Made by a program: the position numbers and the translations under genes
In this document: in pieces, positions 53,270-62,059 of the stretch
Position numbering within the stretch: position 1 is the stretch's first letter
How the letters are laid out: every line of letters begins with the position of its first letter
The notes under the pieces: generated by a model
Seen by the model: the letters and a program-made list of their open reading frames with translations, nothing else
What the model was told of the DNA's origin: nothing
Database searches by the model: none
Origin: JAFGVL01 sp963662245
GTDB lineage: Bacteria > Bacteroidota > Bacteroidia > Bacteroidales > Paludibacteraceae
DNA length: 64,000 nucleotides
Assembly (NCBI GenBank): GCA_963662245.2
Contig: CAXXVQ010000009.1
Coordinates: 124,001 to 188,000, forward strand
Reading direction: 5' to 3'

Positions 53270-54956
53270 CAGAAAAGGTTTAGGTTGGAAAAAATGGCTC
53301 CTGATTATATTTTCTTTATTTCTAGTAGTTATTGTGAGTTTTATTGTTTGGTTTTATGTAGCTGCTACTATCAATCCTCCTCAAGTAAAGGATATGTCAG
53401 CTCTAGAATTGAAAAGAGACTCTGTGGCGCCTAATGCATATAAAGTAGGTGATTCTTGGTTAAAGAAGAATTCTTACGGCTTATGGGAAATGAAACTTTC
53501 CGGTGATGCGTTTGAACTAGGTGTCAAAAATGGAATGCTTACCAAGGAACTTAATGAATATCAGGAGGAAGCTTTTGTTGAGAGAATTGATGAACTAGTT
53601 CCTTCAAAAGATTACCTGAATTTTTTAAAATATTTTATCGCACTATTCAATAGAAACATCGATGAAAACATTCCTCTTGAGTATCAAAAGGAGATATATG
53701 GTGTGTCGCTTTTTGCCTCAAAGCAGTTTGAATATATTGCTCCAAATTATCACAGAATGATAAATTATCATGGTGCGCATGATATTGGACATACTTTGCA
53801 AAATATGAGTTTAGTAGGTTGTACTGCTTTTGGTGTAAGGAATTCACGATCAGAAGATAGTACCTTGCTTATCGGAAGAAATATGGATTTTTATTGTGGC
53901 GATAAGTTTGCTGAGAATAAAATTATTGTCTTTTGTAAGCCCGATAGTGGATACAACTTTGCTTATGTTAGTTGGGCTGGTATGATTGGAGTAATATCAG
54001 GAATGAACGACCAAGGGCTTACTGTTACGCTGAATGCTGCAAAGTCACCAATACCTACCTCGGCAAAAACTCCAGTTTCTATTATTGCTCGTAAAATTCT
54101 TCAATATGCTTCAACGATTGATGAGGCTTTTGCAATAGCAAAAAAATACGATGCTTTCGTAGCTGAAGCATTTATGATTGGTTCAGCAAAAGATAATGAT
54201 ATTGCTGTTATTGAGAAAACTACAGAAGATATTGATTTGTATCGACCTAGTAAGGATGAGATTATTCTTACTAATCATTTTCAAGGTAAAAAGTTTTATG
54301 GTTCCGAATTAAACCAAGAAAGTATAAATGGCTATAGTACGATGTATCGATGGAAAAGAACAAGACAGCTATTGGATAGAGTAGATAAACATAATCCGGC
54401 TAGTTTTGCAGCAATTTTAAGAGATACTCGTGGCATGGATGATAAGAATATTGGTTTAGGGAATGAGAAAGCAGTAAATCAGCTTATTGCACATCATTCT
54501 GTAATATTTAAGCCTCAAAAAAGACAGATTTGGTTGTCATGTTCACCTTATCAATTTGGAGCATACCTTTGTTATGACTTAGATAAAATATTCTCGGATT
54601 CCTTAGTGTTTACTGATACGCTTTATATTGCATCCGAAACAATTGCTCAAGACACCCTTCTTAAAACGCAAGGTTATCGTAATTTTGTTGAATATAAGAG
54701 CTTTACTGAAAAGCTTAAGAAGGTGATATCAGGTAAACTTAAACTACGGTTTACAAAGGATGAATTAAATATTTATATATCATTAAATCCAGAATTCTAT
54801 TACCCATATTTTCTCGTAGGTCAATATTACCTCAATGTGGGAGATTTATCCCAAGCAAAATCTTTTTATGAGGATTGTCTTAATAAAGAGATTCCCACCA
54901 CAAAAGAGGTTGATGAGGTGAAAGAGAAAATCAAGTTTATAGAACAAAATAAATAA
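53262..54956 (+). CDS. C45-type Ntn-hydrolase/acyltransferase with C-terminal TPR
   Basis: A protein of about 564 residues. A single membrane helix (about 10-35) leads into a domain of the choloylglycine hydrolase/acyl-CoA:6-aminopenicillanate acyltransferase superfamily. Cys187 in SLVGCTAFGVRN is the probable nucleophile formed by autocleavage before it; RNMDFY and LTVTLNAA fit the family. Near the end is a TPR-like repeat (YFLVGQYYLNVGDLSQAKSFYED, core: GDLSQAKSFYEDC). It might join the polyene acyl chain to an amine or hydroxyl. The frame starts at a TTG at 53256, but ATG at 53262 is preferred. Confidence 0.82.
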   Translation: MNNRKGLGWKKWLLIIFSLFLVVIVSFIVWFYVAATINPPQVKDMSALELKRDSVAPNAYKVGDSWLKKNSYGLWEMKLSGDAFELGVKNGMLTKELNEYQEEAFVERIDELVPSKDYLNFLKYFIALFNRNIDENIPLEYQKEIYGVSLFASKQFEYIAPNYHRMINYHGAHDIGHTLQNMSLVGCTAFGVRNSRSEDSTLLIGRNMDFYCGDKFAENKIIVFCKPDSGYNFAYVSWAGMIGVISGMNDQGLTVTLNAAKSPIPTSAKTPVSIIARKILQYASTIDEAFAIAKKYDAFVAEAFMIGSAKDNDIAVIEKTTEDIDLYRPSKDEIILTNHFQGKKFYGSELNQESINGYSTMYRWKRTRQLLDRVDKHNPASFAAILRDTRGMDDKNIGLGNEKAVNQLIAHHSVIFKPQKRQIWLSCSPYQFGAYLCYDLDKIFSDSLVFTDTLYIASETIAQDTLLKTQGYRNFVEYKSFTEKLKKVISGKLKLRFTKDELNIYISLNPEFYYPYFLVGQYYLNVGDLSQAKSFYEDCLNKEIPTTKEVDEVKEKIKFIEQNK

Positions 54957-54968
54957 AAGTTGTCAGTT

Positions 54969-56264
54969 ATGCATATACCCGAGATTGAAACAAAATCAGC
55001 TGAAGAAATTAAGAAATTTCAAGAGGGAAAACTTCCAGAATTATTATCTTATTTAGACTCTAAATCGGCTTTTTATAAAGAGCTTTTTCAGAAGAATAAT
55101 ATTAATATTAGTGAGATAAATACCCTTGAAGATCTTTCAAAGATTCCTGTAACTACAAAGAACGACTTACAAACTAGAAATAAAGATTTTATCTGTGTAG
55201 AGAAGGTAAGTATTATTGATTATTTAACTACATCAGGTACATTAGGCGATCCTGTCGTTTTTGCTACTACGAATAAAGATTTGGAGCGTTTGGCATATAA
55301 TGAGTATATATCTTTTTTGTGTGCTGATGCAAAAGATTCAGATATCTTTCAACTCATGGTTACTCTTGATCGTAGGTTTATGGCAGGTATGGCATATTAT
55401 GATGGTTTAAGAAAGTTAGGAGCAGGTGTTGTGCGTGTTGGACCAGGTATTCCAGAATTACAGTTTGATACTATAATAAGAATTGAACCTACAGCGTTGG
55501 TTACTGTTCCTTCATTTCTCATTAAGCTAATTGAGTATGCAGAAAAACATAATATTGATATTAATAGCACTTCAATTAAGAAGGCTGTTTGTATTGGTGA
55601 ACCTATTAGGGGTAATGATTTTGAATTAAATACTCTAGGCAAGAGGATTAAAAGTAAATGGGATATTGAATTATATTCTACTTATGCTTCAACAGAGATG
55701 GGAACAGCTTTTACTGAGTGTGGTGAAGGTAAAGGAGGACATCATCACCCCGAGATGATTATAGTTGAGTTCTTAGATGAGCATAATAATCCTGTAAAAG
55801 AAGGTGACCCTGGAGAGGTGACAATCACTAATTTAGGTGTAGAAGGTATGCCTCTTTTAAGGTTTAAAACAGGAGATATTTGTTATCATTACACAGATAA
55901 ATGCAAATGCGGACGCACTACGATGAGACTTGGGCCAGTAATGGGGAGAAAGCAGCAAATGATTAAGTTTAAGGGTACTACGCTATACCCTCCAGCTCTA
56001 TATGATATTCTGAATGAGATAAAAGGAGTAGAAAATTATATTGTAGAGGTCTCTACTAATGATATAGATACAGATGATATCCTTATTAAAATTGGATGTA
56101 ATGATGTTAATGATAAATTTGAAAAAGAGATTAAAGATATTTTTAGGGCAAAAATTCGTGTAGCTCCTAATTTAGAGTTCTATAATGCATCTGATATTTC
56201 AAAACTACAGTTCCCAGATATGAGTAGGAAACCCGTTACTTTTATCGATAAAAGAATGAAGTAA
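54969..56264 (+). CDS. PaaK-like phenylacetate/coumarate-CoA ligase
   Basis: About 431 residues of the phenylacetate-CoA ligase branch of the adenylate-forming enzymes. The P-loop is TTSGTLGDPV near residue 89, the second motif is YSTYASTEMGT near 240, and GEVTITNLGVEGMPLLRFKTGD with a CKCGR zinc-like motif near 315 follows (core: GMPLLRFKTGD). The C-terminal lid with GTTLYPPAL is present. It most probably activates the ammonia-lyase product for loading on CoA or an ACP. The usual ATG at 54969 is chosen over a TTG at 54960. Confidence 0.85.
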   Translation: MHIPEIETKSAEEIKKFQEGKLPELLSYLDSKSAFYKELFQKNNINISEINTLEDLSKIPVTTKNDLQTRNKDFICVEKVSIIDYLTTSGTLGDPVVFATTNKDLERLAYNEYISFLCADAKDSDIFQLMVTLDRRFMAGMAYYDGLRKLGAGVVRVGPGIPELQFDTIIRIEPTALVTVPSFLIKLIEYAEKHNIDINSTSIKKAVCIGEPIRGNDFELNTLGKRIKSKWDIELYSTYASTEMGTAFTECGEGKGGHHHPEMIIVEFLDEHNNPVKEGDPGEVTITNLGVEGMPLLRFKTGDICYHYTDKCKCGRTTMRLGPVMGRKQQMIKFKGTTLYPPALYDILNEIKGVENYIVEVSTNDIDTDDILIKIGCNDVNDKFEKEIKDIFRAKIRVAPNLEFYNASDISKLQFPDMSRKPVTFIDKRMK

Positions 56265-56270
56265 TTAAGT

Positions 56271-56800
56271 CTATTTGTTATTGGGGTCTAATGAGTTAAG
56301 TGTTTTAAGTGCTTCTTCGACATGTTTTTTTTCATCAAATTGAGAATATAAACAATTATTCCTTCTTTATTGATGATATATGTAACTCTTTCAAGGATTA
56401 ATCCTGCTGTAGATGGGACTCCCAATAGCTTTCTTGCTGAGTTATCTTTGTCAGAAAGAAGAATGAATTTTAGATTATTTTCCTTTGCAAAGTCGTTATG
56501 GCTTTCTGTTGATTGCCCGCTAATGCCAATTACTATTGCATCTTTTTGCTTGAATAAATAGTATTGATCTCTGAATGAGCAGGCTTGTTTTGTGCAAATA
56601 GGACTGTTGTCTTTGGGGTAGAAATATTTAACAAGATTCTTTTCTCCAATAACAGATGAAATATGAAAAAAATTTCCATTTTGATCTTATTAGTTCAAAA
56701 GTCGAAACTTTATCTCCAATTTCTATTTTATCTGATTTTTTGCGGACAAGAGGCCTAATGATGACATGAAAAGGAGTAATTTAATAATCGTCTTTTTCAT
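56271..56800 (-). pseudogene. Peroxiredoxin (Bcp/PrxQ-like) pseudogene
   Basis: No intact frame exists, but in pieces the minus strand encodes a secreted peroxiredoxin: a signal peptide from the ATG at 56800 (MKKTIIKLLLFMSS...), IEIGDKVSTFEL, FYPKDNSPICTKQACSF with the peroxidatic cysteine, ISGQSTESHNDF, LLSDKDNSARKLLGV, and VEEALKTLNSLDPNNK to the stop at 56271. Three single-base frameshifts are needed: after the signal peptide at an A6 run, near ELI-DQNG, and before FDEKKHVEE. It would have reduced peroxides. It separates the polyene cluster from parE. Confidence 0.82.
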
Positions 56801-56813
56801 ATTAGGTTTGTTG

Positions 56814-58664
56814 TTAAATATCTTCTTCCACTACTAGATTTTCTACGATGAAATCTTGTCTTTCTTGAGTATTTTTACCCATATAAAATTCTAGAAGAGT
56901 AGCTACTGAATCGGCTTTGGTTAAGGTAACCGGATCTAGTCGCATGTCCTTGCCAATAAAGTGCTTGAACTCATCTGGAGAAATCTCTCCAAGACCTTTA
57001 AATCGTGTAATCTCTGGGTTTGCACCAAGTTCTTTTAAAGCAGTTTGTCGTTCTTCTTCTGAGTAGCAGTAGCGTGTCTCTTTTTTATTACGCACACGGA
57101 ATAATGGTGTTTGTAATATGTGTACATGCCCTTTTTTTACCAAATCAGGGAAAAACTGCAAGAAGAATGTTAGCAATAGTAATCGGATGTGCATACCATC
57201 CACATCGGCATCAGTCGCAATAATTACTTTGTTGTAGCGAAGTCCGTCTAGGCCATCTTCAATATTTAAAGCCGCTTGTAGCAGATTAAATTCTTCGTTC
57301 TCATACACCACCTTTTTTGTTAGTCCGTATGAGTTAAGAGGCTTCCCTTTTAAGCTAAATACAGCTTGAAGGTTTACATTCCGACTTTTAGTGATAGAGC
57401 CACTTGCCGAGTCTCCCTCAGTAATAAAGATGCAAGTTTCGTCTTTATCATCCCTTTTGCTGTCAGTGAAGTGGAAGCGACAGTCGCGAAGTTTTTTATT
57501 ATGTAAGTTAGCTTTTTTCGCTCTTTCACGAGCCATTTTAGTAACTCCGGCAATTGCTTTGCGTTCTTTCTCAGAATCTTGTATTTTCTTTAAAAGCGTT
57601 TCTGCTGTTTCTGAGTTTTTATGTAGGTAGTTGTCAACCTCGCGTTTTACAAAATCCCCAATGAATTTTGCTACAGATGGACCTTCTGGTCCAACATCTT
57701 TTGACCCAAGCTTAATCTTAGTTTGAGATTCGAAGACAGGTTCTTCTACGCTGATAGAAATGGCAGCGATAATCCCGTTACGAACATCGGTCAAGTCGTG
57801 GTTTTTACCGTAATATTCTTTTATGGTTTTAGCTATAGATTCGCGAAAAGCACTTTGATGTGTTCCACCTTGGGAAGTATGTTGTCCGTTAACAAATGAA
57901 TAGTATTCTTCTCCGTATTGGTCGCTATGTGTAAATGCGATCTCGATATCCTCTCCTTTTAGGTGAATGATAGGATAGAGGCTTTCAGAAGTTATATTTT
58001 CATTTAGCAGGTCTAAAAGACCATTTTTTGAATGGAATTTTTTGCCGTTATAATGAATACTCAAACCTGTATTCAGATATGAGTAATTGCGTAGCATAGT
58101 TTCGATGTAATCTTCGCGGAATTTGTAGTTGGTAAAAATGGTATTATCCGGAATGAATTCTACCATAGTTCCGTTTTGATCAGTTGAATCAACTAAGTCA
58201 TCTTCATTGACTAGTTTCCCGGCAGAAAACTCAGCGCGTTTCATTTTTCCATCGCGTACACTTTGTACCACAAAACTTGATGATAGTGCATTTACGGCTT
58301 TAGTCCCGACACCATTCAGTCCGACAGATTTCTTGAAGGCTTTACTATCATATTTACCTCCGGTGTTCATAATGGAAACAGCATCTACCATTTTCCCCAA
58401 AGGAATACCACGACCGTAATCGCGTACTTTTACAACTCCGTCTTTCACGGTTACTTTTACCGAGTTGCCGTAGCCCATTCGGTATTCATCGATAGAGTTG
58501 TCAAACACTTCTTTGAGCAATACATAAATACCATCATCGGCATAGGTTCCGTCACCTAATTTCCCAATGTACATCCCGGGACGGCGTCGCACATGCTCCA
58601 GACCTTCCAGGGTGATAATGTTATCATCCGTGTATTGTACTTCTTGCGGTGTGTTTTGATTCAT
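56814..58664 (-). CDS. parE: DNA topoisomerase IV subunit B
   Basis: The ATPase subunit of topoisomerase IV, about 616 residues. The GHKL domain has EVFDNSIDEY near 50, GRGIPLG and GLNGVGTKAVNALS near 105-125 (core: GLNGVGTKA), and the TOPRIM domain begins with TEGDSASG near 415 followed by DADVDGMHIR. It ends at a shorter length than GyrB and lacks the GyrB insert, so ParE is preferred. The ATG at 58664 is favoured over 58673 because the promoter box ends 5 bases before the latter. The parC gene is not in the window. Confidence 0.92.
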   Translation of the reverse strand: MNQNTPQEVQYTDDNIITLEGLEHVRRRPGMYIGKLGDGTYADDGIYVLLKEVFDNSIDEYRMGYGNSVKVTVKDGVVKVRDYGRGIPLGKMVDAVSIMNTGGKYDSKAFKKSVGLNGVGTKAVNALSSSFVVQSVRDGKMKRAEFSAGKLVNEDDLVDSTDQNGTMVEFIPDNTIFTNYKFREDYIETMLRNYSYLNTGLSIHYNGKKFHSKNGLLDLLNENITSESLYPIIHLKGEDIEIAFTHSDQYGEEYYSFVNGQHTSQGGTHQSAFRESIAKTIKEYYGKNHDLTDVRNGIIAAISISVEEPVFESQTKIKLGSKDVGPEGPSVAKFIGDFVKREVDNYLHKNSETAETLLKKIQDSEKERKAIAGVTKMARERAKKANLHNKKLRDCRFHFTDSKRDDKDETCIFITEGDSASGSITKSRNVNLQAVFSLKGKPLNSYGLTKKVVYENEEFNLLQAALNIEDGLDGLRYNKVIIATDADVDGMHIRLLLLTFFLQFFPDLVKKGHVHILQTPLFRVRNKKETRYCYSEEERQTALKELGANPEITRFKGLGEISPDEFKHFIGKDMRLDPVTLTKADSVATLLEFYMGKNTQERQDFIVENLVVEEDI

Positions 58665-58677
58665 CTCTTCCATTTTG

Positions 58678-58685
58678 CAAAAATA
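58678..58685 (-). promoter_or_regulatory. -7 promoter box of parE
   Basis: The minus strand reads TATTTTTG, matching TAnnTTTG, and predicts a start site near 58671-58674, so a leaderless or near-leaderless start at 58673 would be needed unless 58664 is used. Confidence 0.45.
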
Positions 58686-58808
58686 ATTTTTTTTAAAGAT
58701 AGAAAGATGCTAATAATGGGTAAGTTATGAACAAGAGCGGTCTTAAAGTATTAAAATTGTAAATTTTAACTTCTCTCACTTACTTATCCCTCATTCATCA
58801 CTTACTAT

Positions 58809-60347
58809 TTATCCTGCCCATCCTTCTCTGTCTAGGTTTCGATAGTTTATTGCTTCGGCAATATGTTGAGATTGAATATTTTCAGAATTATCTAAATCAG
58901 CGATAGTTCGAGATACTTTTAAAATTCTATCATAAGCACGAGCTGAAAGGTTTAGCCGAAGCATTGCATTTTTTAGGAGTTCTGAACTTTCTTTATCTGG
59001 TGTTGCGAATTTTCGGAGTTGTTTGCTACTCATTTGTGCATTACAATGCACTTCATCATTATCTTTAAATCGTTCAGCTTGAATCTGTCGAGCATTAATT
59101 ACTCGTTCACGAATTGCAGAGCTAGGTTCTGATTCTTTAATTTCAGAAAGTTTTTCGAAAGGAACAGGGATTATTTCAATATGGATATCAATACGGTCGA
59201 GAAGAGGACCTGAAATACGACTTAGGTATTTTTGTACTTGTCCGGGACCACAAACGCAATCTTTTTCGGGGTGGTTATAATAGCCGCAAGGGCAAGGATT
59301 CATTGATGAAACTAGCATAAAACTTGCCGGATAATCTACTGCAAACCGAGAGCGAGAAATGCTGATTTTTCTGTCCTCCAATGGTTGGCGCATAACTTCC
59401 AATACAGTGCGTTTAAATTCCGGCAATTCATCGAGGAAAAGAACGCCATTATGGGCTAATGAGATTTCTCCAGGCTGTGGAAAAGAACCGCCCCCGACAA
59501 GTGCTACATCAGAAATTGTGTGGTGAGGACTTCGGAAAGGGCGTTGTGCCATCAGAGAAGTATTTCCTTCAATTTTTCCTGCCACGGAATGAATTTTTGT
59601 TGTTTCTAATGCTTCGTGTAGAGTAAGAGGAGGTAAAATTGTTGGAACACGCTTTGCCATCATTGATTTTCCGGCTCCCGGAGGACCAACCATAATTATA
59701 TTGTGTCCGCCAGCTGCTGCGACTTCTAATGCTCGTTTTACATCTTCTTGACCTTTTACATCAGAGAAATCTGCTTCAAATAGGTTGATGTTTTCAAAGA
59801 ATTCATCGCGAGTATCTACTTCTACAGGCTCAAGTTGTATGTTTCCATCGAAGAAATCAACTACTTCCTTGATGTTTTCTACGCCATATACATCAAGATT
59901 ATTAACCACTGCAGCTTCACGGCTATTTGCTTTAGGCAAGATAAATCCTTTAAAACCTTCTTCTCTTGCTTTGATAGCAATAGGTAGAACGCCTTTTATT
60001 GGTTGAAGACTTCCATCCAATGAGAGCTCCCCCATGATAATATATTTACTGATCTCATCGGAATTCATAGTTTCGTTTGCAGCTAGCATTCCTATAGCAA
60101 TGGGTAAGTCGTATGCTGAACCTTCTTTGCGAATATCTGCCGGAGCCATATTTACGACTACTTGTCTTCGAGGAGCTTTTAGTCCGTTGTAACTTAATGC
60201 AGAAAGGATGCGTTCATGGCTTTCTTTTACCGCATTGTCCGGTAATCCAACTAAGTGAAACTTAATTCCTTGTGATACATTTACTTCTATGGTTACAATA
60301 GTGGCGTTAATGCCTTGAACGGCTGACCCGTAGGTTTTTACTAGCAT
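58809..60347 (-). CDS. comM: YifB/ComM-family Mg-chelatase-like AAA+ ATPase
   Basis: A 512-residue AAA+ protein with an N-terminal Lon-like domain (about 1-170), Walker A GPPGAGKSMM near 220, Walker B LFLDELPEF near 302 and a zinc-like CPCGYYNHPEKDCVC near 350 (cores: CPCG, CVCG), then the Mg-chelatase-like C-terminal helical domain. The ComM branch promotes branch migration in natural transformation of some bacteria; in Bacteroidota its role is untested. It is upstream of parE on the same strand, with a 135-base gap. Confidence 0.9.
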   Translation of the reverse strand: MLVKTYGSAVQGINATIVTIEVNVSQGIKFHLVGLPDNAVKESHERILSALSYNGLKAPRRQVVVNMAPADIRKEGSAYDLPIAIGMLAANETMNSDEISKYIIMGELSLDGSLQPIKGVLPIAIKAREEGFKGFILPKANSREAAVVNNLDVYGVENIKEVVDFFDGNIQLEPVEVDTRDEFFENINLFEADFSDVKGQEDVKRALEVAAAGGHNIIMVGPPGAGKSMMAKRVPTILPPLTLHEALETTKIHSVAGKIEGNTSLMAQRPFRSPHHTISDVALVGGGSFPQPGEISLAHNGVLFLDELPEFKRTVLEVMRQPLEDRKISISRSRFAVDYPASFMLVSSMNPCPCGYYNHPEKDCVCGPGQVQKYLSRISGPLLDRIDIHIEIIPVPFEKLSEIKESEPSSAIRERVINARQIQAERFKDNDEVHCNAQMSSKQLRKFATPDKESSELLKNAMLRLNLSARAYDRILKVSRTIADLDNSENIQSQHIAEAINYRNLDREGWAG

Positions 60348-60661
60348 GATTTTTTATGTGTTATGAATTTCTGTGATTCGGACTATAGTCCATTTTATAA
60401 TGTTTTTTATAAAACCGTTGGTTGAAACCAACGGCAATGATGTTAGTGCTTGTTTATTGCTTCCGACTTTCGGGACAAGCCGTTGACTTTGTCAACGGAA
60501 TAGTTTGAGTTGAGGGTATGGGTTTTAACCCCAATGTCTTTTCGCTATGCGAATGTAATAAAAAACATTAAAAACAAATCAATATGTATCTGTCTCTTGC
60601 TGTATGGGAACAAAAAAGGCGAGAAAAAATCTCGCCCATTCTCTGTTTTTTTATATAAGTA
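60348..60661. repeat. Intergenic region with REP-like hairpins
   Basis: No gene is visible in these 314 bases. They hold a 12-bp palindrome GGACTATAGTCC at 60380-60391, a hairpin CCGTTGGTTGAAACCAACGG at 60415-60434, a second hairpin CCGTTGAC-TTT-GTCAACGG at 60480-60498, and GGGTTTTAACCC at 60520-60531 as an imperfect pair. The CCGTTG.../...CAACGG hairpins share their outer stem, as members of a REP-like family would. The zupT terminator is at the right end. Confidence 0.6.
60612..60636 (-). terminator. Rho-independent terminator of zupT
   Basis: GGCGAGA at 60618-60624 pairs with TCTCGCC at 60630-60636 around five A residues. On the minus strand a six-T run follows the stem, 26 bases past the zupT stop. 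Confidence 0.82.
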
Positions 60662-61462
60662 TTATGCAAATAGTAGTAAGCTTCCAGCCATAACTACCAT
60701 ACCAGCAATAAGCCCAAATATTGCCACATGGTGTTCTCCGTATTCTTCGGCAGTAGGTAGTAGTTCATCTAGTGAGATGTAGACCATGATTCCGGCTACC
60801 CCGGCAAAGACATATCCGAATACGGCGTCGCTCATAAACTGCATAATTAAGAAGTAACCTACTATGGCACCAATTGGTTCGGCTAGCCCTGAACCAAAAG
60901 ATAATAGAAACGATTTTTTACGATTTTTGGTTGCGTAATACATAGGCACAGAAACTGCTACGCCTTCAGGAATATTGTGAATGGCGATAGCAACAGCAAT
61001 ACTTATACCTAAAGTAGGGTCTTGTAGTGCTCCCATAAAAGTAGCAAGACCTTCGGGAAAGTTATGTATTGTAATAGCCAAGGCAGAAAATAGCCCCATT
61101 CTAATTAGGCGTTTAGGGTCTTTTTGTGCTCCATTGTGCACATTTTTCATTTCATGTGGGTTCTCATAACTTGGAACCAGTTTGTCAATTAGTGCAATCA
61201 GTGCAATCCCTGCAAAAAATGCAATAACAGTGTAAATGTATCCCGGCTTATCTCCATAGATATTTGCAAGTGCATCTTTAGCTTTGACAAAAATTTCAAC
61301 AAAAGAAACATAGAGCATTACCCCAGCTGAGAATCCCAATGATCCTGCTAAGAATTTTGGGTTAAAATCTTTAGCAAGAAAAGCCATTAAACTACCAATC
61401 CCTGTTGAAAGTCCGGCAAATATTGTAAGCCCTAGAGCGAATAATATATTTTGTGTTTCCAT
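60662..61462 (-). CDS. zupT: ZIP-family zinc transporter ZupT
   Basis: A 266-residue inner-membrane divalent metal importer with eight helices. The family's metal-binding helices are visible: ITIHNFPEGLATF near residue 130 and IAIHNIPEGVAV near 160, each with His and Glu, then a LAEPIGAIVGY helix near 195. Zinc is the main substrate of ZupT, with some iron, manganese and cobalt uptake known. It stands alone between a promoter box (61480-61487) and its own terminator. Confidence 0.94.
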   Translation of the reverse strand: METQNILFALGLTIFAGLSTGIGSLMAFLAKDFNPKFLAGSLGFSAGVMLYVSFVEIFVKAKDALANIYGDKPGYIYTVIAFFAGIALIALIDKLVPSYENPHEMKNVHNGAQKDPKRLIRMGLFSALAITIHNFPEGLATFMGALQDPTLGISIAVAIAIHNIPEGVAVSVPMYYATKNRKKSFLLSFGSGLAEPIGAIVGYFLIMQFMSDAVFGYVFAGVAGIMVYISLDELLPTAEEYGEHHVAIFGLIAGMVVMAGSLLLFA

Positions 61463-61479
61463 CTTAATTTTTGTTTATG

Positions 61480-61487
61480 CAAAACTA
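61480..61487 (-). promoter_or_regulatory. -7 promoter box of zupT
   Basis: The minus strand reads TAGTTTTG, matching TAnnTTTG, 18 bases before the zupT ATG. No Zur-type palindrome was obvious here. Confidence 0.5.
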
Positions 61488-61513
61488 GAGAATTTGCTCT
61501 ATATGAAATAATA

Positions 61514-61539
61514 AAGGTGAGAGTTTTTGCTCCCACCTT
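61514..61539 (-). terminator. Probable terminator of the desulfoferrodoxin gene
   Basis: AAGGTGAGAG at 61514-61523 pairs with CTCCCACCTT at 61530-61539, with one G-U or mismatch. The minus strand then reads TTTATTATT, a moderate T-run. It lies 25 bases after the dfx stop. Confidence 0.65.
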
Positions 61540-61563
61540 GTATAAAATCCCCATATATAGTGA

Positions 61564-61941
61564 TTAGTTTGATTTCCAGTGTCCGTGTAAAGTACAGAAC
61601 TCACGAGCATAAACTTCAGTTGCATCAGTTTTGAAAACTGCTACTGGTTCATCACCTGGTTTAAGATATTCTCTCATGATTCCTGTTGGAGTTACTAACT
61701 CAATCCACTCGATAAAGTGGTCATCTTGCATTGGGTGAAGTACAGATCCTACAGATACTTTGTATCCACCATCAATTTTTTCTACTACAGGTACATGTTT
61801 TTCAGTTGCTGCTTCTTTTGCGTTTTCTTCCAATAATTCCATTGGTTGATTACAGCAAGATAATTTTCCAGCTGAGGCGTGAGCTACTTCTACTATGTTA
61901 CCACATACATTGCATTTGTATACTTGGTTTAACTTTGTCAT
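61564..61941 (-). CDS. dfx: Desulfoferrodoxin (superoxide reductase)
   Basis: Reduces superoxide to hydrogen peroxide in anaerobes without releasing oxygen. The 125-residue protein has an N-terminal desulforedoxin-type iron site (CNVCG at about 10-14 and CCNQP near 29) and a C-terminal superoxide reductase domain with histidine ligands in VGSVLHPMQDDHFIEWIEL (core: HPMQDDHFIEW) and the Cys/His pair CTLHGHW near 116-122. A Lys47-type residue lies in the middle. It has its own promoter box at 61992-61999. Confidence 0.95.
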   Translation of the reverse strand: MTKLNQVYKCNVCGNIVEVAHASAGKLSCCNQPMELLEENAKEAATEKHVPVVEKIDGGYKVSVGSVLHPMQDDHFIEWIELVTPTGIMREYLKPGDEPVAVFKTDATEVYAREFCTLHGHWKSN

Positions 61942-61991
61942 AACAATTCCGTTTTATTAATTAGTATTTAAGTTCCTAATTCTCTTATAGG

Positions 61992-61999
61992 CAAATATA
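61992..61999 (-). promoter_or_regulatory. -7 promoter box of dfx
   Basis: The minus strand reads TATATTTG, matching TAnnTTTG, 50 bases before the dfx ATG. Confidence 0.5.
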
Positions 62000-62059
62000 G
62001 TAAATTTTTTAATTGGCAAAACAAAAATGAAGATTAAATACTGTGAATTTTATGATACC

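Noticed and set aside
31455..56264. Complete flexirubin cluster
   Set aside because: No DarA (aromatase) or DarB (KAS III-like) gene was found among the cluster genes; the three complete KSs have FabF-type centres.
56370..56561. Short plus-strand open frame over the peroxiredoxin pseudogene
   Set aside because: It is antisense to conserved peroxiredoxin motifs and has no features of its own.
60380..60531. CRISPR array
   Set aside because: The hairpin units differ in length, are not regularly spaced and there are no cas genes or repeated spacers.
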